DNA from: Dyadobacter sp.
GTDB taxonomy: Bacteria; Bacteroidota; Bacteroidia; Cytophagales; Spirosomataceae
Length of the DNA stretch: 64,000 nt
NCBI RefSeq assembly: GCF_017744695.1
Contig: NZ_JAGIAS010000001.1
Coordinates: 1,455,013 to 1,519,012 of the forward strand
Direction: 5' to 3'
The notes under the pieces: model-generated
What the model was told of the DNA's origin: nothing
What the model saw: only the letters and a program-made list of their open reading frames with translations
The model's database searches: none
Made by a program: the position numbers and the translations under genes
In this document: in pieces, positions 32,797 through 42,708 of the stretch
Layout: the number at the start of each line of letters is the position of its first letter
Position numbering within the stretch: the first letter of the stretch is position 1

Positions 32797-34326
32797 TTAT
32801 TCCCATTCGATGGTAGCCGGCGGCTTTGAAGAGATGTCGTAAACGACCCTGTTCACTCCTTTTACCTTGTTGATAATGTCATTGGAAACTTCCGCTAGGA
32901 AATCGTAGGGCAAATGTGCCCAGTCGGCGGTCATACCGTCGACGGACGTCACCGCGCGCAGCGCAACTACACGCTCGTACGTACGCTCGTCGCCCATTAC
33001 CCCTACGCTCTGCACGGGAAGGAGCATGGCACCCGCCTGCCAAACGTCTTTGTAAAGATCCCATTTGCGGAGACCGCCGATGAAGATCGCATCTACTTCT
33101 TGAAGGATAGCGACCTTCTCCGCTGTGATTTCACCGAGGATACGGATCGCAAGGCCTGGGCCCGGGAACGGGTGACGGCTGAGAATTTTCTCGTCGATAC
33201 CCAGTGTACGTCCAACCGCCCGCACCTCGTCTTTGAACAAAGTATTCAGCGGCTCTACTACTTTCAGCTTCATGAAATCAGGCAAACCACCCACGTTGTG
33301 GTGCGATTTGATCGTCGCCGAAGGGCCTTTTACCGAAACGGATTCGATCACGTCGGGATAAATGGTACCCTGACCGAGCCATTTCACGTCTTCGATCAAA
33401 TGCGCTTCCTGGTCGAAAATATCGATAAACGACTTTCCGATCGCCTTGCGTTTCGCTTCGGGATCGCTCAGGCCGTCGAGCTGTTGGTAAAAGTGTGATT
33501 TAGAATCTACACCTTTAATATTAAGGCCCATATCCTGGTAAGAATGCAGCACTTGCTCGAACTCATCCTTACGCAGCAGCCCGTTATCTACGAAAATACA
33601 ATACAAATTCTGGCCGATCGCGTGGTGTACCAGCGTAGCAGCCACTGTTGAATCCACACCACCCGACAATGCCATTACCACTTTGTCGTTGCCGAGCTTC
33701 TGACGAAGCTGTTCGATCGTATGTTCTACAAAAGATTCAGAAGTCCAGTCCTGCTTGCAGCCGCAAATATTCACGACGAAGTTATGCAGGAGTTTTTTAC
33801 CCTCGGTCGTATGCGTAACCTCCGGGTGGAACTGAATACCATATGTCAGTTCATCTTCCACCTTAAATGCGGCGACCTTCACCGACTCCGTTGAAGCGAT
33901 CACGTGGAAGTTCTGCGGTGCGCGAACGATCGTGTCACCATGCGACATCCACACCTGTGACGACTCCGACAAACCGGCCAGCAATGAAGAATCGGTATCA
34001 TCGATTTCCAGCTTCGCACGGCCGTATTCGCGGTGCTGCGAAGGCTTCACATCGCCGCCAAGTTCCTGTGCGAGCAATTGTGCGCCATAGCATACACCCA
34101 AAAGAGGCAATATTTTGCGGAATTTGTCGAGATCGACCCGGGGAGAATCCTCGTCCCTCACCGAACAGGGGCTACCTGAGAGAATGACACCTTTGACGTT
34201 GGGAGTGAGTTCGGGGAAGTTGTTGTATGGGTGGATTTCACAATAAACGTTCAGTTCGCGAACTCTGCGTGCAATTAACTGGGTGTACTGTGAGCCAAAA
34301 TCTAAAATCAGAATTTGTTCAGTCAT
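32797..34326 (-). CDS. guaA: GMP synthase (glutamine-hydrolysing)
   Basis: Converts XMP to GMP. Seen: the class I glutamine amidotransferase domain (1-190) with catalytic Cys in [14 protein letters not shown] and His/Glu in [11 protein letters not shown]. Next is the ATP pyrophosphatase domain with the P-loop [16 protein letters not shown] (near 220) and the C-terminal dimerisation domain ending [18 protein letters not shown]. 509 residues is standard. The ATG at 34326 ([15 protein letters not shown]) is chosen over an upstream in-frame start because the promoter -7 element sits 20 nt before it. Confidence 0.96.
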   Translation of the reverse strand: MTEQILILDFGSQYTQLIARRVRELNVYCEIHPYNNFPELTPNVKGVILSGSPCSVRDEDSPRVDLDKFRKILPLLGVCYGAQLLAQELGGDVKPSQHREYGRAKLEIDDTDSSLLAGLSESSQVWMSHGDTIVRAPQNFHVIASTESVKVAAFKVEDELTYGIQFHPEVTHTTEGKKLLHNFVVNICGCKQDWTSESFVEHTIEQLRQKLGNDKVVMALSGGVDSTVAATLVHHAIGQNLYCIFVDNGLLRKDEFEQVLHSYQDMGLNIKGVDSKSHFYQQLDGLSDPEAKRKAIGKSFIDIFDQEAHLIEDVKWLGQGTIYPDVIESVSVKGPSATIKSHHNVGGLPDFMKLKVVEPLNTLFKDEVRAVGRTLGIDEKILSRHPFPGPGLAIRILGEITAEKVAILQEVDAIFIGGLRKWDLYKDVWQAGAMLLPVQSVGVMGDERTYERVVALRAVTSVDGMTADWAHLPYDFLAEVSNDIINKVKGVNRVVYDISSKPPATIEWE

Positions 34327-34345
34327 ATATATGCTATCTAAAACG

Positions 34346-34353
34346 CAAAGGTA
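34346..34353 (-). promoter_or_regulatory. Promoter -7 element (TACCTTTG, minus strand) of guaA
   Basis: Forward CAAAGGTA, exact consensus, 19 nt before the guaA ATG. Confidence 0.65.
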
Positions 34354-34560
34354 GGGAGATTGGGTGAAAAGCAAAAAACGAAGTTGAAACTTCGCCGCTT
34401 TGATCGTTCAAATAGCTATTTAACCGTTTAAACTTTTTTCCAGCCGATATGCAACTTCCTTTTATCCCTTTGTATCTATAAGCCGAAAGATAGACACACA
34501 CCACTTATATAACATACACGCCTTTTATGTAATCAAAGGTTCTATGTTATACCAAGTACC

Positions 34561-34568
34561 TATCTTTG
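34561..34568 (+). promoter_or_regulatory. Promoter -7 element (TATCTTTG) of the receptor gene
   Basis: Exact consensus 56 nt upstream of the TonB-type receptor ATG. It is flanked by a short direct repeat (GTACCTA on both sides). The rest of the 34327-34624 gap shows only the guaA promoter. Confidence 0.6.
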
Positions 34569-34624
34569 CAGTGTACCTAATGGAACAACTCACCCCGGGT
34601 ACGCTGAACTTTTAACTATTAGCC

Positions 34625-37078
34625 ATGAAAATCTTAATGAACCTAACTGCAGCGCTGTTGCTGGGAACCGGCTTTGTGCACGCACAAGCTCCCCAGCCTC
34701 TTACCGGAAAAGGAAAAGTCACCGGCGCGGTGCTTGATGAAAAGTCGCAACCATTCCCGTTTGTGAACGTTCTCCTGTTGCAAGCCAAAGATTCGGTGCT
34801 TGTAAAAGGGCTCGCGGCCGACGAGCAGGGCAAATTTGCATTCGACCAGGTAGCAGCAGGCAAATACCTTACCCTGATATCGATGGTTGGTTACCAGAAA
34901 GCATACAGCGAGGTGTTTCATGTAAAAGACGCTCCCGTAAACCTTCCCACTGTCAGTCTGAAATCGGATATCAAATCACTGAGCGAGGTGACAGTCGTAG
35001 CGAAAAAGCCATTCATCGAACAGGAAATCGACCGGACGGTTGTGAACGTGGAAAACAGCATTGTTTCAGCCGGCGCTACCGCATTGGAAGTGCTCGAACG
35101 CGCTCCCGGCGTGACGGTCGACCAGCAGAACGAGCAATTGAAGCTGCGCGGCAAGGAAGGGGTGATCGTTCAGATAGACGGGAAACAGACCTTTTTGTCT
35201 CAACAGGAACTCATCACGCTCCTACGCAACACACCCAGCGACAACATTGAGAAGATCGAGCTGATCACAAACCCGTCGGCCAAATATGATGCCGCGGGCA
35301 ACTCGGGGATCATCAATATTAAAATGAAGCGTAACAAAAACTACGGCACCAATGGCAATATCAACCTTGGCGGGGCGTGGGCAAAATATGGTCGTGCCAA
35401 TGCAACCGGAACGCTCAACCACCGGGCCGGAAAAATCAGCACGTTTATCAGCGGCGGCGCTTTTTATAACAAAGGATTCAACAACAACGACATTTACCGC
35501 ACCATTCCTTACGACGGCAAAGTGACGATTTTCGACCAGCATACCGAGCGCATCAACCGATCGGAGTACTATAATGTGCGTGCCGGCCTCGATTACTTTG
35601 CAACGGATAAAACCACTGTGGGCGTACTGGTTTCCGGGTTCTATAACGATTGGAGCAATCCCTTCGGACAAACCAACACCCGGATCCTGAACGAAGACCT
35701 GAGCCTGCAACGGACCTTCCGGACCAACGTTTTCAACGGCGGCAAGATGAATAATATCAGTTCCAACCTGAACCTGAAACACCAGTTCAACGACAAAGGA
35801 AAAGAACTGACTTTCGACCTCGACTACGTGCATTACGGCGGCAAAAAGAAAAGCGACCTGGATACCCGCTACTTCAAAGCAGACGGTACCCCGGATGAAG
35901 CAGCCACCGAAATGGTACGTAACGACATGCCTTCGGACATCAACATTGCGATGGCGAAACTGGACTATACCCAGACGATCGGCAAAGGAAAGTTCGAGAC
36001 CGGCTTGAAATCGAGCTACGTGACTTCGGATAATGATATGGTATTCGAAACCTTTGTTGACAGCTGGCAATTCGACCCGAAACGCTCGAACCGTTTCAAA
36101 TACACCGAGAACGTGAATGCAGCTTATGCGAACTATGCCGGTGCTATTTCGAAGAAAATCAAATATCAGCTGGGCGTCCGTGCCGAGCACACGCATTCGA
36201 TCGGTAACTCGGTCACGCTGAACCAGAAACGCGACAGAAATTACATCAATTTCTTTCCGAGTGTATTCCTTTCGAACCAGCTTGATACGAACAACGTGAT
36301 CAACCTTTCGTATAGCCGCCGGATCGACCGCCCGAATTACCAGTCGCTCAACCCGTTCGAGTTTTACCTCGACCCGTACACATTCCAACGCGGTAACCCG
36401 AACCTGAGACCACAGTACACGCATTCGTTCCAGCTGGTACACGTTTACAAGAATGCATTGAACACGACGCTGGCGTACAGCCGCATCAAGGATATGATCG
36501 CGGACGAGCTGCCCCAGCAGATCGCTTCGGAGAACAAGACTTTTGTAACGTCGGATAACCTTGACAACCAGGACAATGTAAGCCTTACCATCTCTTTCCC
36601 GATTCCGGTTACCAAATGGTGGCAGGTGCAGGCGAACTTTACGGGTGTATACAACCATTACAAGTCATATTACCTGGAACAGCAGCTCGAAATCAAGCAG
36701 ACATCCTGGAATATGTATGCGAGCAACCAATTTACGATCGGCAAAGGATGGTCCGCTGAGCTCTCCGGATGGTATAATAGCAGACAGTTCTACGGATTGT
36801 ACGCCGCCCGTCCGATGGGGATGATCAATGCAGGTCTGCAAAAGAATATCCTGAACAAAAAAGGGACGATCCGTTTCAACGTAAACGATATCTTCTGGAC
36901 CAACCGCTTCAATGGTACCGCGGTGTACAAGGATATCAATTTCAAAGTACGGTCCGAATGGCCTAGCCGCCAGTTCAGATTGACCTTCACTTACAACTTC
37001 GGTAACCAGAATGTGAAGGGAGCCCGCCAGCGCAACACCGGTTCGGATGATTTGCAGAAACGCGCAGGAGGCAATTAA
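34625..37078 (+). CDS. TonB-dependent receptor-like outer-membrane protein (OMP_b-brl_3 type)
   Basis: 817 residues. Seen: a signal peptide (1-22), a CarboxypepD_reg-like domain (GKVTGAVLDEKSQPFPFVNVLL, about 28-110), a plug domain (VVAKKPFIEQEIDRTVVNVE through KIELITNPSAKYDAAGNSGI) and a 22-strand-type barrel of the outer-membrane beta-barrel protein 3 class. It ends NQNVKGARQRNTGSDDLQKR. This group lacks the SusC signature and no SusD partner is adjacent, so glycan import is not implied. The last residues are hydrophilic rather than the usual aromatic strand end. Substrate unknown. Confidence 0.87.
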   Translation: MKILMNLTAALLLGTGFVHAQAPQPLTGKGKVTGAVLDEKSQPFPFVNVLLLQAKDSVLVKGLAADEQGKFAFDQVAAGKYLTLISMVGYQKAYSEVFHVKDAPVNLPTVSLKSDIKSLSEVTVVAKKPFIEQEIDRTVVNVENSIVSAGATALEVLERAPGVTVDQQNEQLKLRGKEGVIVQIDGKQTFLSQQELITLLRNTPSDNIEKIELITNPSAKYDAAGNSGIINIKMKRNKNYGTNGNINLGGAWAKYGRANATGTLNHRAGKISTFISGGAFYNKGFNNNDIYRTIPYDGKVTIFDQHTERINRSEYYNVRAGLDYFATDKTTVGVLVSGFYNDWSNPFGQTNTRILNEDLSLQRTFRTNVFNGGKMNNISSNLNLKHQFNDKGKELTFDLDYVHYGGKKKSDLDTRYFKADGTPDEAATEMVRNDMPSDINIAMAKLDYTQTIGKGKFETGLKSSYVTSDNDMVFETFVDSWQFDPKRSNRFKYTENVNAAYANYAGAISKKIKYQLGVRAEHTHSIGNSVTLNQKRDRNYINFFPSVFLSNQLDTNNVINLSYSRRIDRPNYQSLNPFEFYLDPYTFQRGNPNLRPQYTHSFQLVHVYKNALNTTLAYSRIKDMIADELPQQIASENKTFVTSDNLDNQDNVSLTISFPIPVTKWWQVQANFTGVYNHYKSYYLEQQLEIKQTSWNMYASNQFTIGKGWSAELSGWYNSRQFYGLYAARPMGMINAGLQKNILNKKGTIRFNVNDIFWTNRFNGTAVYKDINFKVRSEWPSRQFRLTFTYNFGNQNVKGARQRNTGSDDLQKRAGGN

Positions 37079-37137
37079 AAGTGGAATTCCGGCCGAACGA
37101 GGCCAGCGTTCATAAATTAGTTAGGTTTGTTATGCAG

Positions 37138-37176
37138 AAAATCCATCCCGCGATGTGCGGGATGGATTTCTTTTTT
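37138..37176. terminator. Intrinsic terminator after the receptor gene
   Basis: A 13-bp stem AAATCCATCCCGC/GCGGGATGGATTT with a 5-nt loop, then TTTTTT. It lies in the convergent gap before pgk. Confidence 0.9.
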
Positions 37177-37201
37177 GATATAAACCTAAGAAAGTGAATG
37201 C

Positions 37202-38392
37202 TTATGCTTGCAGCGCAGCCACACCCGGAAGCACTTTGCCTTCCATGTATTCGAGCAATGCACCGCCACCGGTCGAAACGTAGCTTACACGGTCGCCATA
37301 ACCAGCATTGTTGATCGCAGAAGCTGAGTCGCCACCACCGATCAGAGAGAATGCGTCGTTGTCTTCCGTTACCGAAACTACCGCCTCGGCGATTGCGTTG
37401 GTTCCTTTCGCGAAGTTAGGGAACTCGAATACGCCCATCGGGCCGTTCCAAAGCACGGTTTTCGATTTTTTAATGATATCAGAGAAAATCTCGGCGGTTT
37501 TTGGACCGATGTCGAGGCCTTCCCATTCGTCAGGGATACTACCTGCCTCCACCACCTTGCGGTCGGCGTCGTTGGAGAATTTATCGGCAATTACCGTATC
37601 CACCGGCAATACCAGGTTGATACCCTTCGCTTTTGCTTTTTCGATCAGTTCGAGTGTCAAATCCTGCTTGTCAGCTTCCAGCAACGATTTACCGATGCTT
37701 CCGCCTTGCGCTTTGGAAAATGTGTATGACATACCGCCGCCGATGATGAGGTTATCCACCTTGTCGAGCAGACGTTCGATGATCAGGATTTTGTCGGAGA
37801 TTTTGGCACCACCCATGATCGCCGTGAAAGGTCTTTCCGAATGTTCCAGAAGACGTTCCGCGTTATCCAGCTCAGCTTGCATTACATAACCGCAAACTTT
37901 GTCTGTAAAGAACTTACCGATTACGGCTGTGGAAGCGTGCGCACGGTGTGCGGTACCGAATGCATCCATTACCCACACATCGCCGAGTTTCGCAAGTTTC
38001 TCAGCGAACTCTTCGTTACCTTTTTCTTCTTCTTTATAAAAACGCAGGTTTTCGAGCAAAAGAACTTCTCCTGGCTGCAATGCAGCAGCGAGCTCAGTAG
38101 CGCTTGCGCCAATGCAATCGTCGGCAAATTTTACCGACTTACCCAGGATCAGGGAAAGCGGGTTTACCAGGTGTTTCAGGGAATACTTTTCGGTAGGACC
38201 GTCCTTGGGACGACCCAAGTGTGACATTAAAATGACGGAACCGCCGTCATTAAGAATCTTGCTGATTGTAGGAATGGTCGCACGGATACGGGTATCGTCC
38301 GTGATCTCAAATTTTTCATTAAGCGGGACATTGAAATCCACGCGAACCAGGGCCTTTTTCCCTGAAAAATCATAAGAATCTAATGTTGTCAT
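37202..38392 (-). CDS. pgk: Phosphoglycerate kinase
   Basis: Glycolytic transfer of phosphate from 1,3-bisphosphoglycerate to ADP. Seen: [12 protein letters not shown] at the N-terminus, the substrate-binding HLGRPKDGP, the hinge and nucleotide-binding [31 protein letters not shown], and the C-terminal GGGDSASAI loop with [13 protein letters not shown]. 396 residues, standard. A promoter is located 29 nt upstream. Its neighbours are unrelated; fba lies about 12 kb away, so glycolytic genes are scattered. Confidence 0.97.
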   Translation of the reverse strand: MTTLDSYDFSGKKALVRVDFNVPLNEKFEITDDTRIRATIPTISKILNDGGSVILMSHLGRPKDGPTEKYSLKHLVNPLSLILGKSVKFADDCIGASATELAAALQPGEVLLLENLRFYKEEEKGNEEFAEKLAKLGDVWVMDAFGTAHRAHASTAVIGKFFTDKVCGYVMQAELDNAERLLEHSERPFTAIMGGAKISDKILIIERLLDKVDNLIIGGGMSYTFSKAQGGSIGKSLLEADKQDLTLELIEKAKAKGINLVLPVDTVIADKFSNDADRKVVEAGSIPDEWEGLDIGPKTAEIFSDIIKKSKTVLWNGPMGVFEFPNFAKGTNAIAEAVVSVTEDNDAFSLIGGGDSASAINNAGYGDRVSYVSTGGGALLEYMEGKVLPGVAALQA

Positions 38393-38421
38393 GGGCAGGT
38401 AAAATTGTTTTCCATAGAGAG

Positions 38422-38429
38422 CAAATGTA
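38422..38429 (-). promoter_or_regulatory. Promoter -7 element (TACATTTG, minus strand) of pgk
   Basis: Forward CAAATGTA, exact consensus, about 30 nt before the pgk ATG. Confidence 0.6.
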
Positions 38430-38596
38430 AATCAATTTCTTAATTATATACTACGCTTTTCACAAAAGGCGGCGCCCATAATAGCTATAATCCTATTTTT
38501 ACCTTTCATTTTTCTATAAAACCAGGATTTAACCAAATTTTAATATAAACCATCCCGCACCTACCGACATTGCTCTTTTCACCAGTCGAAACCTCT

Positions 38597-38644
38597 ATTC
38601 ACTCATTCAGTCATTCACTCATTCAGTCATTCACTCATTCAATC
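38597..38644 (+). repeat. Tandem 8/16-bp repeat ATTCACTC-ATTCAGTC
   Basis: Three 16-bp units made of alternating octamers ATTCACTC and ATTCAGTC; the last octamer is ATTCAATC. The array ends 48 bp before the start of the FAN1-like nuclease gene, in the gap to pgk (38393-38691), which otherwise shows only the pgk promoter. Confidence 0.85.
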
Positions 38645-38691
38645 ATTTTTTTGGTAACTTTATTTCTTCATCAACTAAAAAAGTAACCGTT

Positions 38692-40419
38692 TTGTCCGCC
38701 GAGCTGACCGATCCGTTCGCCCAGGAACAGGTGTTCCCCACGGATTTACCCCCCAAGTACTATCTCGAATATTTCAATTACGTGCTCGCGTTCGTACGCA
38801 AGCGCTACGCACATATCCTGCACGAGAGCGAGCTGGAATTCCTGGACCATTACGAGTCGCTTTCCGAGGATGCGCAATGCCTTTTCATCCGTTTCAGCAA
38901 CCGCAGCAAATCGTTTTTCCGTACCAACAGCCTCTCCTACTCAGAAATCGAGGACATGCCTGCAGTACTCACCGAACTGCTCGAACGTGATTTCATCGAA
39001 ACGCTTTGCGAAGTCCATGAAAGCCGTTTCGGGGAAGTAATCGACCTTTTCACCAAACCTGAATTGCTCGAAGTCACCAAGCTGCTCGAACCGGACGTAA
39101 TGCCTTCCAAAAGCATCAAAAAGCCCGATCTGGTTCGCTGGCTGCTGCATGAGTACGATTTTGGGGTGCTTTGTGAAGTGCTCGGCGAAATGGAGCCGGT
39201 CGTGAAAGTGTCGTTCGAAGCGGAGGTGATGCTAATGAAATTCCTCTTTTTCGGTAATCGCTACGCCGATATGACCGAGTTTGTCGTTCGAGACCTCGGC
39301 CACGTGCGGTTCCAATCGTTTGATGAGCAGTATTTGTCCATTCAGTTCGATACACGGAAGGATGCGGACGATACATTAATGGTATCGTTGATGAAAGAAA
39401 CTTTCGACGTCATCAAGCAGGACCTGCCGCCCGAAGAAATCTACGACTGGTTTATGAACTGGCAAGCCGCAAGCGGCACTGGTCTTAGCCACAAGGCATT
39501 ACCCTCATTCAATTCATTTATATTAAAGGTAAGCGCGTGGTTGGAACGTAAGAAAATGCTCTCCCAGGCGCTCACCATTTACCAGCTCACCAACGACGCC
39601 CCCGCCCGCGAGCGGCGCGTGCGACTGCTTTACAATCTTGGTGAAATCGACGAGGCGCTCGCATTATGCGAGGAAATCGCCGAAAGTCCGCAAAATGCCG
39701 ACGAGCGCTTTTTCAGCCTCGATTTTTATGAAAAGATCAAAAACAAAAAAGCCCGGACCGTCAAAAGGACGACCCAGGCTTTGAAGGCTGCCGAAGCGAT
39801 TGAAGTACCTATTTCGTATCGTTTCCGCGTGGAATTCGGTGCGATCGCTTACTATCAGGAGCAGGGTTACAATGCATTTTTCAGCGAAAACGAGCCGTGG
39901 CGGGCATTGTTCGGATTGCTGTTTTGGGATATTATCTATGATACCAATGTCCAGACGATCCATAACCCGCTGCAACGCATTCCGTCGGATTTCTTCCTGC
40001 CCGACTTCTATTTCAAACGGTCGGAGCAATTGAAGGAACGGCTCGCCGCCGCGCATTCGCGCGAGATCATCGACGAGCTCGTGACACAGACTTTTGCGGA
40101 TAAATACGGCATTACCAATGTGCTCGTGCCGTGGTATGACGGCGCACTGGAAAAGGTATTAACCCTCACTTCCCTGCTCAGCCCTGAGAAAATCCACAAG
40201 ATCATGCTCGAAATGGCGCTGAACCTCCGCGAAAATACCCGCGGCTTTCCCGACCTGCTGGTTTGGAACGACGATGATTATGCATTCATCGAAATCAAGT
40301 CCCCTACCGACCACCTTTCGTCGCGGCAGCTGCATTGGCAGCATTTCTTCGCCGAGCATGGCGTACAGAGCCGTATTGTGCGGGTGAACTGGATTAAGGA
40401 GAATATTAGTCTAATGTAA
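38692..40419 (+). CDS. FAN1-like VRR-NUC domain nuclease
   Basis: 575 residues starting at a TTG. Seen: a C-terminal VRR-NUC endonuclease domain with D521 in TRGFPDLLVW and E534-I-K536 in AFIEIKSPTDHLSSRQLHWQHF, the PD-(D/E)xK metal site. Upstream is a long helical region (about 90-500) containing a SAP-like segment (KSIKKPDLVRWLLHEYDFG) and a TPR-like central part (YQLTNDAPARERRVRLLYNL). This is the layout of FAN1, a 5'-flap nuclease for interstrand crosslink repair, so a DNA-repair role is inferred. The 3' end overlaps the convergent EEP gene by 14 bp. Unusual 8-bp repeats lie just upstream. Confidence 0.83.
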   Translation: MSAELTDPFAQEQVFPTDLPPKYYLEYFNYVLAFVRKRYAHILHESELEFLDHYESLSEDAQCLFIRFSNRSKSFFRTNSLSYSEIEDMPAVLTELLERDFIETLCEVHESRFGEVIDLFTKPELLEVTKLLEPDVMPSKSIKKPDLVRWLLHEYDFGVLCEVLGEMEPVVKVSFEAEVMLMKFLFFGNRYADMTEFVVRDLGHVRFQSFDEQYLSIQFDTRKDADDTLMVSLMKETFDVIKQDLPPEEIYDWFMNWQAASGTGLSHKALPSFNSFILKVSAWLERKKMLSQALTIYQLTNDAPARERRVRLLYNLGEIDEALALCEEIAESPQNADERFFSLDFYEKIKNKKARTVKRTTQALKAAEAIEVPISYRFRVEFGAIAYYQEQGYNAFFSENEPWRALFGLLFWDIIYDTNVQTIHNPLQRIPSDFFLPDFYFKRSEQLKERLAAAHSREIIDELVTQTFADKYGITNVLVPWYDGALEKVLTLTSLLSPEKIHKIMLEMALNLRENTRGFPDLLVWNDDDYAFIEIKSPTDHLSSRQLHWQHFFAEHGVQSRIVRVNWIKENISLM

Positions 40420-41203
40420 ATTCGGCCGTTACGGGCAGGTGGTCCGAAGCATATTGCTCGTCGATTACCTTCGTGTTAGCACTTTTCAATTTGCTACCCT
40501 GCTTGTGCATGATGAAATCGATCGTCTTTTTAGGTACTTCCACCGGGATCGTCGGCTTGCATTCGGTGCAGGAGCGGGTAAAATATTTATCGAAATAAGC
40601 GATCACCGGGCTTTCAGGAGTTGCATTGAAATCGCCACCCAGGATCATGGGCAGCTCCGTATCGCCGAAATGCTTCAAAATGGTTTCGGCTTGCAGCAGG
40701 CGGTTAGGTTCTTTCAAACCCAGGTGCGTGCTGGCGAAGATCAGTTTACGGTTATCCGGCAATTTCACCGTTACCGCTGCAATCGTGCGATCTTCTTCCT
40801 TTAATTCCGGGCGAATAGGCAATGCAAACTTCGCCGAATCCACGATCGGGAATTTCGTCAGAACCGCCACGCCGTAGTCGCCGCCCTGGTGATCGATCGC
40901 TTTGGAAAAATAGAATTTCATGCCCGTCAATGCAGCCAGTTGCTGCGCCTGGTTCTTTCCCTTACCCGAGCGTTCGGTATTCACGTCCACTTCCTGTAAT
41001 GCCACGAAATCGGGCTTTTCTGCATTGATTACCTTCGCAATAGCCTCCACATCGATTTTGTCCCCGGCCGACGGCGGGTTACAATGGTGGATATTGTAGG
41101 TCATAACTTTAAAACGCTGCTTTTTGGCAGGCTGGTCGGGCGACGTACCGGCTAGTACGTTGACGGACAGGAGAATGAACAGAGAAAACAATTGCTTTTT
41201 CAT
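40406..41203 (-). CDS. Secreted endonuclease/exonuclease/phosphatase (EEP) family hydrolase
   Basis: 265 residues. Seen: a signal peptide (1-18), then the EEP fold. Active-site motifs are MTYNIHHCNPP, VALQEVDVNTERSGKGKNQ, STHLGLKEPN, GGDFNATPESP and the terminal ASDHLPVTAEF with the catalytic Asp-His. These include the metal-binding Glu, the DxN motif and the SDH motif. The substrate may be a phosphodiester such as nucleic acid, sphingomyelin or inositol phosphate; it cannot be decided from sequence. Its last 14 bases overlap the nuclease gene tail to tail. Confidence 0.87.
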   Translation of the reverse strand: MKKQLFSLFILLSVNVLAGTSPDQPAKKQRFKVMTYNIHHCNPPSAGDKIDVEAIAKVINAEKPDFVALQEVDVNTERSGKGKNQAQQLAALTGMKFYFSKAIDHQGGDYGVAVLTKFPIVDSAKFALPIRPELKEEDRTIAAVTVKLPDNRKLIFASTHLGLKEPNRLLQAETILKHFGDTELPMILGGDFNATPESPVIAYFDKYFTRSCTECKPTIPVEVPKKTIDFIMHKQGSKLKSANTKVIDEQYASDHLPVTAEFTLD

Positions 41204-41235
41204 CGGTGGTACGAAGATTAAGGTTAATAATGCGC

Positions 41236-41243
41236 CAAAAATA
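41236..41243 (-). promoter_or_regulatory. Promoter -7 element (TATTTTTG, minus strand) of the EEP gene
   Basis: Forward CAAAAATA, exact consensus, 33 nt before the ATG. Confidence 0.55.
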
Positions 41244-41362
41244 GCGTTTGAAACCCGGAAATAATTCCGGCTGATAACCCATTTAAGTATATCGTCCGGT
41301 CAGATTTCAGCCCGAAGGGCATTTTTCATTATCATTACACATTCATTAACAATCCTCGCTTC

Positions 41363-42685
41363 ATGAAGCTAAGAAAACTCCTATTCGCTGCGGCCGCGTT
41401 CACGGGCCTCGGCGTCGCGCATGCGCAAACCAGGCCGGAGGATGTGAAAACTTTCACGCTGGCCAACGGCATGAAATTCCTCGTCCTGGAAGACCATTCG
41501 ATCCCCACTGCGAATATGTACCTTTTCTGGAAGGTCGGTTCGCGGAACGAGGTCCACGGTATCACCGGCCTCTCCCACTTCTTCGAACACATGATGTTCA
41601 ACGGTTCCAAAAACTACGGTCCGAAACAGTTCGACCGCGTGATGGAAGCCAACGGCGGCTCCAACAATGCTTACACCACCGAAAATGTAACCGTCTACAC
41701 CGACTGGTTCCAGAAAGACGCATTGGAAACGATTTTCAAACTCGAATCCGACCGTATCGGCCATCTCACCATCGACCCGAAAATGGTCGAAAGCGAGCGC
41801 GGCGTGGTGCTTTCGGAGCGCAGTACCGGTTTGGAAAACAGCAACTACCGGCTGATCGGCGAACAGGTGCAGTCCGTTGCCTTTCAGGAGCATCCCTACA
41901 TGTTCCCGGTGATCGGCTTCGAATCCGACATCAAAAGCTGGACGCAATCAGACCTGGAAAACTATTTCAAAACCTACTATTCACCCAATAATGCGACTGT
42001 CGTGGTAGTGGGTGATATTAAGTATGATGAGGTCAAAAAGCTGGCCGACCAATATATGGCGCCACTGGCTGCGCGAGGCCTGCCACCTAAGATTCGCACC
42101 ATTGAGCCTCCGCAGAATGGCGAGCGCCGCGTAACGACTTACAAGGATATTACGACGCCCAACATTCTCCTCGCATATCACGTGCCTGAAACCGCCCATA
42201 CGGATTACTATGCGCTGGACCTGTTCAGCAGCCTGCTGAGCTCGGGCAATTCGTCGCGACTGGTGAAATCGCTGGTGATGGATACGACCATCGCATCCAG
42301 TGTTTCGGCTGGCCTGGACAATGGGTTCGACCCAACCCTGTTCGCTATTTTTGGTGTGGCCGGCGATAATGTTTCCGCATCCGACCTGGAAAAGGCTATT
42401 GAAAAACAGATCGATATGATCATTCAGAACGGTGTCACGGATTCCGAGTTGCAGAAGGTGAAAAATCAGAAACTTATGGAATTCTATCATACGCTGGAAA
42501 CCATCAATGGCAAGGCCAATAGCCTAGGGACCTATGATGTGTTTTTTGGTGACTATAAAAAGATGTTCGAAGCACCAGAGAACTACAAGAAAGTTACGGT
42601 GGAGGATATCAAACGTGTGGCTGCCCAGTACTTCACCGAGCGCAACCGCACCGTAGGCTACCTGCTTCCTGAAAAATCGAAATAA
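41363..42685 (+). CDS. M16 family zinc protease, catalytic subunit
   Basis: 440 residues. Seen: a signal peptide (1-22), the inverted zinc motif H72-F-F-E75-H76 in LSHFFEHMMFNGS and the downstream Glu in VESERGVVLSER. The rest matches the MPP/PqqL-type peptidase with its C-terminal half. Followed 23 bp later by an inactive partner, forming the usual two-subunit exported M16 pair. Likely periplasmic peptide degradation. Confidence 0.92.
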   Translation: MKLRKLLFAAAAFTGLGVAHAQTRPEDVKTFTLANGMKFLVLEDHSIPTANMYLFWKVGSRNEVHGITGLSHFFEHMMFNGSKNYGPKQFDRVMEANGGSNNAYTTENVTVYTDWFQKDALETIFKLESDRIGHLTIDPKMVESERGVVLSERSTGLENSNYRLIGEQVQSVAFQEHPYMFPVIGFESDIKSWTQSDLENYFKTYYSPNNATVVVVGDIKYDEVKKLADQYMAPLAARGLPPKIRTIEPPQNGERRVTTYKDITTPNILLAYHVPETAHTDYYALDLFSSLLSSGNSSRLVKSLVMDTTIASSVSAGLDNGFDPTLFAIFGVAGDNVSASDLEKAIEKQIDMIIQNGVTDSELQKVKNQKLMEFYHTLETINGKANSLGTYDVFFGDYKKMFEAPENYKKVTVEDIKRVAAQYFTERNRTVGYLLPEKSK

Positions 42686-42708
42686 CAGCCATTCAAATTC
42701 AAATTGGA

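Noticed and set aside
35222..36658. Long open frame of 478 codons antisense to the TonB-type receptor gene
   Set aside because: Composition effect of a GC-richer coding strand; the plus-strand receptor has clear domains, the antisense translation has no motif or signal and lies wholly inside the receptor gene.
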